Origin: Aristolochia californica
Taxonomy: Eukaryota > Streptophyta > Magnoliopsida > Piperales > Aristolochiaceae
Direction: 5' to 3'
Assembly: GCA_029961685.1 (NCBI GenBank)
Contig: JARWKL010000008.1
Span: 35,516,930-35,580,929 of the forward strand
DNA: 64,000 bases
Positions 46,050 through 56,560 of this stretch are shown here, one piece after another. The position numbers were made by a program, and so were the translations under genes. The notes beneath the pieces are model-generated. The model had not been told where the DNA came from. It saw only the letters and a list, made by a program, of their open reading frames with translations, and ran no database searches. Position 1 is the first letter of the stretch, and each line of letters opens with the position of its first letter.

Positions 46050-47310
46050 AACCAAGTCCACATAGATTAGTTGAAGTGGTCTTGTGGTGGAGATTACATT
46101 TTTTTATTTGGAAGAGGTTGTGTTGCTTCCAAAACTGGCAAGCATCACAAGGTTTCTCTCTTGTAAACTTTGATTTGGTAGTCCTTTCACTAGACATTTC
46201 TAGTCAAATTGTTCAATAGGTCTATTTTGACATGTTCAAAAGCAAGATTCATCTAAATCAAAACCAAAGCATATAAGGCTAGTTGCTCCTTATTTTTACC
46301 ATGCATTTGTTCTTTTAAATAAAATATGTCATTATCTTTATCACAATATTGATTAATACTAAACAGATCATGCATCAACCCTTCAACATAATAAATATTT
46401 TTAATATAACAGTTAGGTGTAGTTATTTTTTCAATTCTTCTGATGGTACCTTTTCCATTATCTCTAAATATTACATGACTTCCATCCTTTGGGGTGAGTT
46501 CAACAAATTTATTTTTATCACTTGTCATGTGCCTTGAACACCCACTATCCAAAATCAATACATTCTTTGGTGCAATTGTTTGGTACCTACAAGAAAGAAA
46601 AAATCCCTTTATGCCCCCAACCAAATTGGGTTCCTTTGAGAAACCATTAGCCAATGCATTCTCGTTGGGTGTCCAAATTTTATTACCCTTAAATTTTTAG
46701 GTAGTTTTAATGTTATAATTGCATTTGGGTATTCACATTTGTTTTACGCCTTATCCATTTCTAATTTTGCATATATGCGCATAATGCTCTAATTGATTGT
46801 AGTTATAGCATCAAACATGAGGCATGTATGTGTCATTATACATATGAACTATCATGTTCTTTCTACAATTCCTCCTTGGTGATTTTCTTTGAGAAGTTGC
46901 ATTTTGGAACTTATGTTCTAGTTCAATGCATTTTTTTTGTCAAATGCAAGTCTATCACAAGATAATTTTTTCTATTGACTCGTTATCTTAGCACATCAGC
47001 TCCAAGGCCATAATTTGCTTCCTTAAGGGTAGCTATTTTACCCTTGCTTGTGTGCATCACATCCATCCTTATACTTTTATATGGTCTTTACAAATTTTTC
47101 AAGCAATTATTCCAATTCATGCTCATAATCAGAATCACTTGCCTCTTCCAACGTGGTGGAGTCATCATCTTCTTATACCATGAGACCAACATCACTTTCA
47201 TCCTTTTCAGAAAGGTAGGATTCACTATTCGAGGCATCCCATTCTAAGATCAAAACTTTCTTCTTTTCTTCTTGAGATCCTAGCTTGAGGATGGTGAGAT
47301 CTCCTTGATA
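46050..47310 (-). pseudogene. Copia U: gag end, protease and GAG-pre-integrase
   Basis: On the - strand an open stretch (46654-46253) carries an intact protease site LDSGCSRHMTSDKNKF. It continues into LFSINQYCDKDNDIFY, the equivalent of the LLSISQLCD block. Below 46250 an EKPCDACQFWKQ motif (about 46130-46165) marks the GAG-pre-integrase. Upstream (46680-47300) are gag remnants in broken frames with no clear zinc knuckle. The HMTGD-type protease and CDACQ signature place it in a different copia lineage from P, Q, R and T. No LTR was found. Confidence 0.75.
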
Positions 47311-47683
47311 TTTGGGAATTTATTTTTTCTAAAAAGAACATAGAGACATATTTTGGACAAAACACAATATATGGGAGAAGAAAATCACTTATAATTGTAT
47401 GACAAAGCTCTATACACCAGTCAAAATGGTCATAGTTTGAAACATACTCTGCTCAATTTTAAAGGTGGGAAAATAATCCAATTTTAGGGTATAATTAAGA
47501 GACTATCACTTTTTAAGGTAGTTAAAACAAAAAAATACCTCTTGGGTAAAGACTACGAAGGCATGACTCAAACTAAATATTAGGCAAACTCCTATACGTT
47601 TTAAGTCGTGGGTTTAACATTGCTCGTGAAAATAAACAAATAAACATGACCTTCGGTTTTTTAAAGAAATAGTAGGGGAGACT
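47311..47683. other. Unassigned sequence
   Basis: No ORF or repeat recognised. Confidence 0.4.
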
Positions 47684-48190
47684 GTGATGGTGGCCTCGAC
47701 GATTTTATGTGTTTTTTCCCCCTCTGCCGCACACCCCCTCACGCTCTCTTCACATTTGGTTTTTTTTCGCCCCATCTCCCGCACCCCCCTCTCTCGTCTA
47801 CCTGCGGCCCCCGAGCTCTCTTCTCCCTCTCTACGGCCTCCATCTCTCGCTGCGAACGTCCTTTCGGCGTCCTTCTCTCCATCTCGGACTCGCTCTCCCT
47901 CTGAACCTCCCGCTCGCTTCTCCCTCTCTCTTATCCCTCTCGGCCTCCCTCTCTTCTCCCTCTCTTCTCCCTTTCGGCCTCTCGCTGCCTTTTCCCTCTC
48001 GCTATTCTCTTTTCCCCCAAAATACCTTCCGATTTCGTTGGATTTCCCCTATTTCGGTTTCGATTTTCTTCGATTTTGACATTTGGGCTTCGATTTCTTA
48101 CTTTCTACTTCGATTCGGCATCGATTTCCCCATTCGGCTTCGATTTCACCCTTCGGCTTCGGTTTTCCCCAAATTTCAGAAGGTATGACT
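47684..48190 (+). other. Pyrimidine-rich, CG-containing block
   Basis: C/T-rich with many CTCTCC and CTTCGATTTC repeats (TTCGGCTTCGATTT several times at 48050-48170). Composition resembles the 5' UTR and promoter-proximal region of an expressed plant gene or an LTR leader. Overlapping Ser/Pro-rich ORFs in two frames are composition artefacts. It might be the stranded 5' end of a host gene. Confidence 0.4.
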
Positions 48191-48269
48191 GAAGCCTACT
48201 TTTTTTTCCGATTAAATGAGTGTTGTATTTGATTTAATTTTAGTTTCAATGCCTAATTTGGGGTTATTT

Positions 48270-48500
48270 GTGCATATTTGTGGGATTTAGGGTTACGGTT
48301 TAGGGTCTAATTTTTTTATTAGGGTTAGGGTTTAGTGTTTTTAGGGTTTGGTGTTCTGTATTTAAGGGTTAAGTGTTTAAGGTTAAGGATTTATGGTATT
48401 GTTAGGGTTTAGGTTCTGGAATTAGGGTTTAGGTTTTTTTCAATTTTTTTTTCAGTTTAGGTTTATTGGGTGATAGGGTTTAGGGTTTAGGGTTTATCTG
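48270..48500 (+). repeat. Degenerate telomere-like TTTAGGG repeats
   Basis: Many scattered TTAGGGTTTAGGG units, including three in tandem at about 48475-48500. TTTAGGG is the common plant telomere repeat. Here it is interrupted and interstitial. Such (TTTAGGG)-rich text also occurs near plant gene 5' ends (telo-box), so it need not mark an old chromosome end. Confidence 0.7.
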
Positions 48501-48942
48501 CCCTAACCATGCATTCATCCCATGCATAAGACAAAAGCATTGTGTAACCCTCTCATGTTTCACGGTCCTGAGTCTATGGTTTAAAGTGCCCTCTCTACAC
48601 CTGGCATGGCTTCAGGGCTATTGTTGTTACCGTAACTTTGACGGAGCCCGTGGCAAAAGCCATCTGGCTAGGAAGCACACACTGTGGTATGTCATTAGTG
48701 TCCACGACTTGTGATAGAGAAATATAGAATTAAACGGTTATTGTTTTAGGGAGTGCCCTCGGGGAGTTATAATTTTTTTTTATTTCTACAGTTAGTAGTT
48801 TTTCACTGGTTATTTATTTCAAATCTCTACTGTAAAAGTTGAATTGTCTGAAATTTTTTTATGATAATATTAGTAGCTGTTATATTTATAATTGTGGTTG
48901 GTTTAGTTTTTACTGCTTTTATAGTTTGTTTAAAAAAAAAAG
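48501..48942. other. Unassigned sequence upstream of lineage C
   Basis: No ORF or known element recognised. It has a moderately GC-rich part (48590-48720), then AT-rich sequence with a TATATTTATAAT stretch (about 48879-48890) that could be a core promoter. Confidence 0.4.
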
Positions 48943-49076
48943 AGTTGTATATTGGACTGGAAACTATTGGGTGCAGAGCTACTAGCTTGAAGAAACCCCA
49001 CTGCATTGAAAGACAAGGGTCGTTCTTGATTATCACAACGTCACATACCCTCTGTTTAAATATCCCCCCAGAATTT
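48943..49076 (+). repeat. Array-unit sequence directly upstream of the lineage C primer-binding site
   Basis: The text TATTGGACTGGAAACTATTG through ATTGAAAGACAAGGGTCGTT to CACAACGTCACATACC is the core of the tandem unit at 59262-61632. Here it leads, after 25 bp, into the primer-binding site of lineage C, so the unit contains or derives from pararetroviral leader sequence. Confidence 0.8.
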
Positions 49077-49090
49077 TGGTATCAGAGCCA
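49077..49090 (+). promoter_or_regulatory. Primer-binding site of lineage C
   Basis: TGGTATCAGAGCCA, complementary to the 3' end of initiator tRNA-Met, the primer of caulimovirid reverse transcription. Confidence 0.85.
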
Positions 49091-49102
49091 GGTATCTTGG
49101 AA

Positions 49103-49535
49103 CCCATTAAAAAAGTAGAATATTTAAATCTTAGAATACCCAATAGATCTGAGAATAAACATTTAGGAACATCTAGTTTTATCTGTCAATTTGATCTAGA
49201 AGAACATGATTTACATTGTAATTATTCTCAAATTAATACTATTACTGATTTCTTAATCAATTTAGCTATAAATTTACAATCTAGAATATCAGGAATAGAA
49301 CAATCCCTAGTAAAACTATCAGAAGAACATAAACAAATCCTGTTAAAACAAGAAAGATTATTAGATAATATAGTTATCTTAAATTTTTTTTTTGTTTTGA
49401 GAGAAATGTGTAAATTAGTTATCTTAAAACTAGTAAAGGTCAACAGCAAAATTTAGATAAAGGAATAGAACATATAACACAAAAATTAAGAGGTATTAAA
49501 GTTGAAACAAAAGTAGAAAAACAAAAGACAAAATG
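49103..49535 (+). pseudogene. Lineage C ORF1
   Basis: An open stretch without a near ATG follows the primer-binding site. It includes DLEEHDLHCNYSQINTITDF and a Leu/Ile/Gln-rich segment with heptad-like spacing (SRISGIEQSLVKLSEEHKQI). A frameshift near 49440 is needed to reach TAG at the end. Its size and place match the small ORF1 of badnaviruses and tungroviruses, some of which use a non-AUG start. The function of that protein is poorly known. Confidence 0.6.
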
Positions 49536-50160
49536 GCTCTTTCACAGAGAAGTGGAGGAACCATCTCAGAAATAGGCAGTTCCTCAATACCTTTAAATTT
49601 CATAGAAAGAATTACTGGAAGACGTAGTGTAGACCAAAGAGATATACAGCTAGATGAAATAATAGATATTGACCAAGATATTACCTTATTTAGCAATAAT
49701 TAACTAAGTTTGCTTAACCCAAGACAATTTTATAGTACAGGACCTTTGAATTTCAATACAGGATTATTTAGACACTACAGAGAAATTCAAGTAAGCTGTA
49801 TTGGTCAAAATATGGTCAGTTTTAACTTAATAGCAGAACAAGCTTTTAAAGAAATTAAAAATATATATAAACTAATTCATTTAGGATTAATAATCGTAGG
49901 AATTAAAGGATTAGGAAGAAAAAACCTAGGAACTAAAACCCTTCTTGGTATTTATGACGATAGATGGGCTGATCCAAAAAGGCAATGTTAGGAATAACAG
50001 AAATAGATATGAATATGAATGGTGGAATATTTTACTGCTCTCTTGACTTCCTCAGAGGACTTTCAGATTTTAAAAAATATATTAAAATAGGAGTTCAAAC
50101 AAAAGGATATGAATCCTTTGTAATAATTTATTAGTATGCATAGGATTCTTAGGAAGATGT
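49533..50160 (+). pseudogene. Lineage C polyprotein: movement protein region
   Basis: Starts MALSQRSGGTISEIGSSSIP, with the ATG overlapping the end of ORF1. A TAA at about 49701 interrupts it. The core IHLGLIIVGIKGLGRKNLGT followed by LLGIYDDRW is a 30K-superfamily movement protein signature of caulimovirids. Frameshifts at about 49985 and 50130 break the C-terminal part. The protein would move virus between cells through plasmodesmata. Confidence 0.8.
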
Positions 50161-51546
50161 ACTTGCACTAGTACAACAAAATTCAAGATCAAAATAGATG
50201 ATGTTGTGGACCTTATAGGAAACAAAGGTATAAAGTTATTAAAACCTATAAAATTTTCCCCTGAAAAACTTACAGGATTAGAAGGGAATATAAAATACAG
50301 AGAAGAAAGCATAATTAACCCTGAGGATAGCATAATGTTTACGGACAAAAGAGGAAATATTAACATTATGTTTAACAACTATGAACAAAGAAATCCTGAT
50401 CTTGATACAGAATCCGTTGCTAGTGAAGATTATAGTTTAGTCAATATAGAATCAGAAGAAATAAATTTTATCATATATCCAAAAGAACTAAATCTTCAAT
50501 TAACTGAAAGAGAATTACTTCATTTAGAAGAAGATTTAATAAAAAATAAAACCATAAAAGAAGAAAATTATATCGTTTATGATCAAGAAAACAATATTAG
50601 AGTAGGAAGTATGCCTTTAGAACCAAGGCAGGAACAATACCCTTTAGAACTTGAAAACGAAAGTTTAAAAGAATTTATGGAAGGAGAAAGTAGTTCAGTT
50701 AGGATGCCTACCCCTTCAGTATATACTACAGGAAACATACCTAGATATCCCTATACTCAACCAGTAGATTGACCTTATAAAATAAGACCAAAAGGTAAAA
50801 GAAGAGAAATAGAAAAACCTATAAAATTCCAAGAAATTGGAAAGGGAAAGTTTTTAAATCTTTCAGCTCATGATCCACAAGAATGGACAACTGTCCTAGA
50901 TATTTGGAAAAATCAAGTAGTTTCAGATTATATACAAAATTTTCAGTCTCAAGATGCAGAGGAAATGTATAGATATCTTGAAACTTTTCTGGGAGAAAGC
51001 GTAAAAGCCCTTTGGGAAAGTTATAAAAGAGAAAACCAAGATCATTTTAACCATCTCCTAAGTTTAGGTTCCAACCCATATAATTTTGTTAATAAGGTAT
51101 ATAACTTAGTAACAGGAGATGACCCTAATTCAGGATATATTTCCCTCCAAAAGGAGGCAGTAGTTCACTTAGAACAATTAAGCCTGTATAATTACAAGTA
51201 TGTTAAAATTTTTTCACAAGATTATTTTTATTACACTTGTATTTCAAGAAATGCATTTAACAGAGACTTCGGTATAAAATTATTCAGGAAGCTTCCAGGA
51301 GCACTTGGAAAAGAAATTTCAGAAAAATGGCAAGCATTAGAAGATACTAATCCCGGACTACTTTATTCCATAGGACAAAGAACAAAATTTATTATGACCA
51401 TTCTACAAGAAAAATGCACAAACATCCAAATTCAACGCCAATTAAAAGGTGATGAATTTGGTTTGTGTATACAAATATTTACTACCCAAACTTATGGCTT
51501 AAAAGATTCAGATGATAAACCTAGAAGAAATAAAAAAACTATATAA
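50161..51546 (+). pseudogene. Lineage C polyprotein: capsid region
   Basis: One frame from 50206 to 51546 with a single TGA at 50770-50772. The first part is acidic, as in caulimovirid capsid precursors. The second holds DPQEWTTVLDIWKNQVVSDY and KLFRKLPGALGKEISEKW, resembling the conserved capsid block of badnaviruses. Basic residues follow at the C-terminus. The frame shifts near 51520 into the zinc knuckle. Confidence 0.8.
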
Positions 51547-52894
51547 AAGAGGTTATTTCATCAGAAAATCGAAGAGTAGAAAACTATATTTAAATAAGGA
51601 TAAACATGTACGAAGATTTAACCCTAAAAGAACATATAAGAATAAATTAAGTTGTTACATATGTGGGCAGATAGAACACTTAACAAATACCTGTCCCAAA
51701 AGACAAAATATTAATTCCAGAAGATCTACACTGGTAGAAAATGTACAACAAGATCTAATAGAAGTAGATGAGTATATGTCTGATACTGAATCTATTTATA
51801 GCACAGTAAGTATAACAAACATTACAAAAGAATCTTTTGATTCAGAAGATGATGAATTAATCCAATATTTAACAACTAATTATTTATTTGAACTAATGGA
51901 TATAAATCAAGAATGCCCACATGAGTGGTTATGGCAAACAGGGTTAGATAGCAATCCCTGTTTCAAATGTAATTGGTATCCTTGTAAGAAAAATAGAGAA
52001 AAATGCAAACATTGTTTCATAGAAGCATGTATTTAGTGTCTTAAAATATTAGGAGTCCAACCTGAAGATCCTAGTGTAACAAACAGAATAAGTTCTACTA
52101 AGCTTGAAATCTTATCTAGAAAATTAGAAAACTGTGAAGCAGAAATTAGTCTATTAAAAATCCATCTAGATACAATAGAAAAAGAATTATATGAGGGTAT
52201 TACCATAGGCTTAGAAGAACCAGAAACATCTTATGTATGTAACCAAGATAAAACTTTCTCCAGTATTATTGTCAGGGCACAATTAGTTTTCCCAGGCAAA
52301 TATACTATTACCTTAGACGCCTTGGTAGATTCAGGATGTACCAAGTGTATCATTCATAAAAGACTAGTACCAGCTAAATATCATAAAAAGACTCACAAAC
52401 AAATCTATAGCCAACAATTAGATGGTACCTATAATCCCTATGACACCTACATAAATACAGCTAAAATTCAATTCTATAATAATTGTTCAACTTTTTCTCG
52501 CACTTATTCTCTACCTTTAACTTGGATTAGAGACCTTAAATTAAAAGTAGATTTTATTTTAGGCCTCAATTTCATTCTCCACAACAATGGTTCTCTGACT
52601 ATTTCTAGAAATTATTTGCACTTTACCAAAAACAGTATTATCATCCCAGTTTATACTACTACCTCTCCCACTATTACTTCAGACTTAGCAACGGAGCGCG
52701 GTGGTCCCATCATCATAGAAGATAACACCTCCTGTAAAAATAAAACTTGTCAGTGTAAAATACCCGGCAGTTGTCAAAAACCAAAACTAGGAAGTCAGAA
52801 ACATCCCATAATCATAGAAACAGAAAATCAAATTGATAATACTATTATTAAGTTAGATAATAAATTATTATGTTATGAAGAACAAGCCCATTAG
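51512..52894 (+). pseudogene. Lineage C polyprotein: zinc knuckle, second Cys cluster and aspartic protease
   Basis: A single frame with one TAG at 52034-52036. CYICGQIEHLTNTCP is an intact CX2CX4HX4C knuckle (about 51653-51700). A second cluster, CFKCNWYPCKKNREKCKHC (51958-52014), has the multi-Cys form seen between capsid and protease in badna- and tungroviruses. A coiled-coil-like segment follows, then the protease with active site ALVDSGCTKCIIHKR (about 52320). The frame stops at 52892-52894, and a frameshift leads to RT. Confidence 0.85.
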
Positions 52895-53458
52895 AAGAAC
52901 AAACACATGATCTTCCCACAGAGGCTGTTTCTCAGCAAAAAGATTTTATAGACACAAATGATATTGTGATAGATGAAGATATAGAAAAATGGATCGATAA
53001 TATAACTTTGGATATAGATGAGCCATTAGAATATTCCTTTCTAGATACAGAAAAACATTATTTAGAAATTATTAACATAAACCATAAAGATAAAACACAT
53101 CTTCACCAGATCATAGACAAACTAGATAAACTAGAATATTTTGGAGAAAATCCATTAAAACATTGGGAAAATAACCATATTCAATGTAGACTTGAATTAC
53201 TCAATCCAAATTACATTGTTGAGATAGCTAATATTGAAGTCACAAACCCTGATAAAGAAGATTTTAAAGACCATATTACTGAATTACTAAAATTAGAGAT
53301 TATTAGAAAATCAATAAGTCCCCATAGATCAGCAACCTTTATAGTAAGAAAACATAGTGAAAAAATTAGAGGAAAATCTAGGATGGTAATCAATTATAAA
53401 AGGTTGAATGACAACACAATCACAGATATCTATAAAATTCCAGATAAATCACAATTCC
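52895..53458 (+). pseudogene. Lineage C polyprotein: start of reverse transcriptase (truncated)
   Basis: The frame from 52966 shows LLKLEIIRKSISPHRSATFI and KSRMVINYKRLNDNTITDIY, the first conserved RT blocks. At about 53458 the viral text stops within the phrase TTCCCGATTGTCAC, which is the array-unit sequence. The YxDD box and RNase H are absent, so this copy cannot replicate. Confidence 0.85.
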
Positions 53459-53664
53459 CGATTGTCACAATGTCACATACCTTCCTCTAAGAATAGACAA
53501 GTTTGATAAAATATGATTAGGCCTAATAATAGACTCCTTAAAAATAGGGAGAGAGTCACAACGTAACGTACCTTCCTCTAAGAATAGACAAGTTTGATAA
53601 AATAAGATTAGGCCTAATAATAGACTCCTTAAAAATAGATAGATAGATAGTCGAAAGACAAGGG
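53459..53664 (+). repeat. Two partial array units between lineage C and lineage A copy d
   Basis: CACATACCTTCCTCTAAGAA to CTCCTTAAAAATAG(G/A) occurs twice (53472-53562 and 53563-53640) with GATAGATA and GAGAGA ends. It is the downstream half of the unit tandemly repeated at 59262-61632. Confidence 0.8.
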
Positions 53665-54280
53665 TCGTCTCATATTTGCCTTCTGTTAATTTAATTCCTA
53701 TAAATCCGCTGTAATTTGGTATCAGAGCCATGGAAGGCTAAACCCTGAATATCTAGGTATGGAGTAAGCTAATTATAAATTTTTTATATTTTAATCATCA
53801 GGGGAGTTAAACTTACTTTGGAATATTATAATGCTTTACTATTCATCTTCGTTCTTGTTATGATATGGGACGTTACCCAAGTCGCGTTGAGGTATGCCCG
53901 TGTTGCCGTTGCCGTGGATAGGCGTAGTCGTTGAAGGGCCTCTATACTCTTAAATCGTTGACAGACGTGTATATGATCAAGAAGATGATGAACAGTAAAT
54001 TAATTATGATATTATGAATAATAGTTTGCTTCATTCATGATTTTCATATAATCAGTTTATAATATGTTTACTTCATACTAGGATATTCCTCCTTCTGGTT
54101 AACTTTTACCACTCCTGCTGTAGTATAACTTAGTTTACTTTAATTGTGTTTTAATTTGTTTCAATATGGCATCCAGTAGTAGGATTATTGGATCAGTTAA
54201 GAATGCTTCTCTCGTTGAATATAAAGTTCAACAACAATTAAATGATTGGACAATTTCGTCCATTAAACCTACATCCATAA
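53665..54280 (+). mobile_element. Lineage A copy d: leader, primer-binding site and movement-protein start
   Basis: Primer-binding site TGGTATCAGAGCCATGG (53717-53733), 17 bases complementary to initiator tRNA-Met. A ~430 bp leader leads to ATG at 54166 and about 38 codons of the movement protein (VEYKVQQQLNDWTISSIKPT). The block is nearly identical to the reverse complement of 58635-59261. At 54280 it jumps to the RNase H tail, so most of ORF1 is deleted. Confidence 0.85.
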
Positions 54281-54600
54281 ATTTCAAGATGATTTATTAA
54301 ATCAGAAATTCCTTTTGAGAGTTGATTGTTCTGCTGCAAAATCAATTCTTAAGAAGAACGTGAAGAATCTTACTTCCAAACAAATCTTTGCCAGATGGCA
54401 GGCGGAATTAAGTGCCTTTGATTTTGATATTGAACATGTCAAATGAGAATTAAACTCCTTACCTGATTTTTTAACTCGTGAATTTCTCCAGGGACAAAAT
54501 GAATTAAACTCCTTACCTGATTTTTTAACCCGTGAATTTCTCCAGGGACAAAATCATGTATAACCCCGCAAGGGGCAATCCACTCCCTATGAGAGGACAT
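54281..54600 (+). pseudogene. Lineage A copy d: RNase H tail of ORF1
   Basis: Reads QDDLLNQKFLLRVDCSAAKS and QIFARWQAELSAFDFDIEHV, the C-terminus of caulimovirid RNase H, then LPDFLTREFLQGQN. A ~70 bp segment (AATTAAACTCCTTACCTGAT...) is tandemly duplicated at 54443-54570. RNase H removes the RNA template during reverse transcription. Confidence 0.8.
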
Positions 54601-55850
54601 GGCAATCAATCCAGAGGCCGAGGCCGCAAAAATCAAGAAAGAGGAATTCCTCCGATAAGAAGGGCAAAGCCCCAGTGTCGTATAAAGAGACACTTGAAGT
54701 AGAACCAGAGTATATGACTCTTCCAACTACTGAAACAATTTTGCTCCTCAATAAAGAGGACTTGGAGGGTTCATTGGATTCCTGGGAGATGTTACAGAAA
54801 TGGCTTGGAGAAGCCTACTGTCCCATCCGTGTATGAAAACGATGGTATTCTTTGAATCAATTTTGGTTCATCTTAATTCTATTTCAGTACATCATACTCT
54901 GACCAATGTGGCTAAATGGGATAGCCCAAGAGTGTACAGTAAATGTACGATACAAAGATTCATGCATCCCTCAACATGGGGAAAATTTGATTTAGCTAAA
55001 GCAGCTAACCTTCCTAATGATAAGGAATTTAATTATTGAGACTATATGGATTCTTGGTATAATACCTTTTATTACCAAAATCCCTCCCATAGACATTCAT
55101 GGTTTTTTCAGTGGGAAAAGAATGTCTTGCAGAGGTCCTTACCTCTACCCAGTTGGGTATTTGCATGGTGGAACCAATTTGGGCCACCTATTTCAATATT
55201 ACCTAAACCCATTAAGGTTCGTTTTGTAAAATGGACTCAATCCAATCCTGAGCTTAAAGCTCTGGGTTTTGAAAAACCCCCAAGAAATAGTGACAGTCTT
55301 ATCTTTTTTATGGTATTCTCTCTACCATGGATTTGGAGATGGGATTGTACTACATGCTTTAATGATAAAGGCCTCCCAGTATTATTAAGAACATTTCATG
55401 TTCGTTGGTGGAAGAATTTCCCCAACATTGATACTAAAGTAGCAGAATTTGGGTCTGCTATCATACAAAATGAAAATAATCTTGGATTACATAGAATCCC
55501 GGAAGACCATTATGACTCCAACAAATTTATTGAAAAGTTTCCAAACTCAATTAAAGAGTTTGATTCCAAATATCTCGAAAAAAGAGATTATAAAAAAATT
55601 ATTAGAATCAATGAAGGATTCAATGGTTACTCAGTGCAATGAAGGCACATCATCTCAACCAGCAGAAGATAACATGTTTGTGTCAGAACCATCAGCTGCC
55701 GAAGATGATGAAGAAATCGAAGAAGATAGTACAGAGCATGATGATAATGCTCATGACTCATTACCAGATAGTCAGCCTCCAAAAGATCCTGATGAATATA
55801 TTAATGCTATGTTGCAAATGTTTCAAGCAACATCTAAAAGAAAATGATTT
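54601..55850 (+). pseudogene. Lineage A copy d: ORF2
   Basis: An ORF after the RNase H tail, broken by a frameshift near 54830, a TGA at 55037-55039 (TGG in copy b) and a frameshift near 55590. Blocks in order: GSLDSWEMLQKWLGEAYCPI, VHLNSISVHHTLTNVAKW, a Trp-rich core with LPSWVFAWWNQFGPP (about 55145-55190) and LPWIWRWDC (55323-55350), then an acidic C-terminus ending KRK. Florendoviruses carry a downstream ORF2 of unknown function, and I infer this is the same. The Trp-rich core and acidic tail are its main features. Confidence 0.7.
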
Positions 55851-56447
55851 TATAGGATATGACTATGACATACACATCTGTACCAGATTCGTCGGTCAAG
55901 TCCGTCCAAAAACAACAGAGAAAATCTTATCCTTCGGCCCATAGTTGGCCTATTTGTCACATCAATCAAGGCTCCTACAATATTTTTGGTCGGCCATTCT
56001 CCATCAAGTCACACTCATGGGATGCCGCTTGTAGCCGCCTTCATCGGGTCAGAGTTAAAGGTCTCCGACAACAAAAGATTCTTTGGGACCAATCCCATCA
56101 AAGGTCCATTTCTCATCTCAATAATGGAGATAATGGACATCTCAGTCAAAAGAATCTCAATCATGGAGATATAGATAATGAGTGACTCATCAAAATCTCC
56201 TTAGCCGCCTCAATCATATAGGCTTCTTTTTGTTTTAGTGGTGGATCTCAAATATTTTAGATTCCACTTTTATTTCTCTATCTATATTAGGAGTTAGTTT
56301 TCTTTGGTCAAGGCATCACTTGACTCACCTTCTCCTTAGTCATCAAGGTTGCCTACTTGTGAGTTCATCGCTTGGAGTTTATTGTAAGTACTTTTATGAT
56401 ATAGTGAATAAGATAGTACTGAGTTAAAGATATTCTCTTCGCTTGCG
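55851..56447 (+). promoter_or_regulatory. Lineage A copy d: intergenic region, degenerate promoter
   Basis: Homologous to 16200-16585 of copy c. CTATCTATATTAGGAG (about 56278-56293) sits where copy c has CTATATAAGGAG. The block ends at TCTCTTCGCTTGCGG, matching the last bases before the primer-binding site of copy c. So the copy spans the viral genome from one side of the primer-binding site to the other. Confidence 0.6.
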
Positions 56448-56560
56448 GTTCATTGGATTCCTGGGAGATGTTAAAGAAATGGCTTGGAGAAGCCTACTGT
56501 CCCATCCGTGCAGGAAAACGATGGTATTCCTTTGAATCAATTTTGGTTCATCTTAATTCT
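56448..56560 (+). repeat. Duplicated ORF2 fragment at the fusion point
   Basis: About 113 bp nearly identical to 54768-54881 (TTCATTGGATTCCTGGGAGA on) follows the copy d leader. At 56560 it meets the inverted copy e. Confidence 0.85.

Noticed and set aside
47684..48188. Two overlapping ORFs of 131 and 159 codons, Ser/Pro/Leu-rich
   Set aside because: CT-rich sequence lacks stop codons in several frames. No domain or transit-peptide logic and no downstream continuation.
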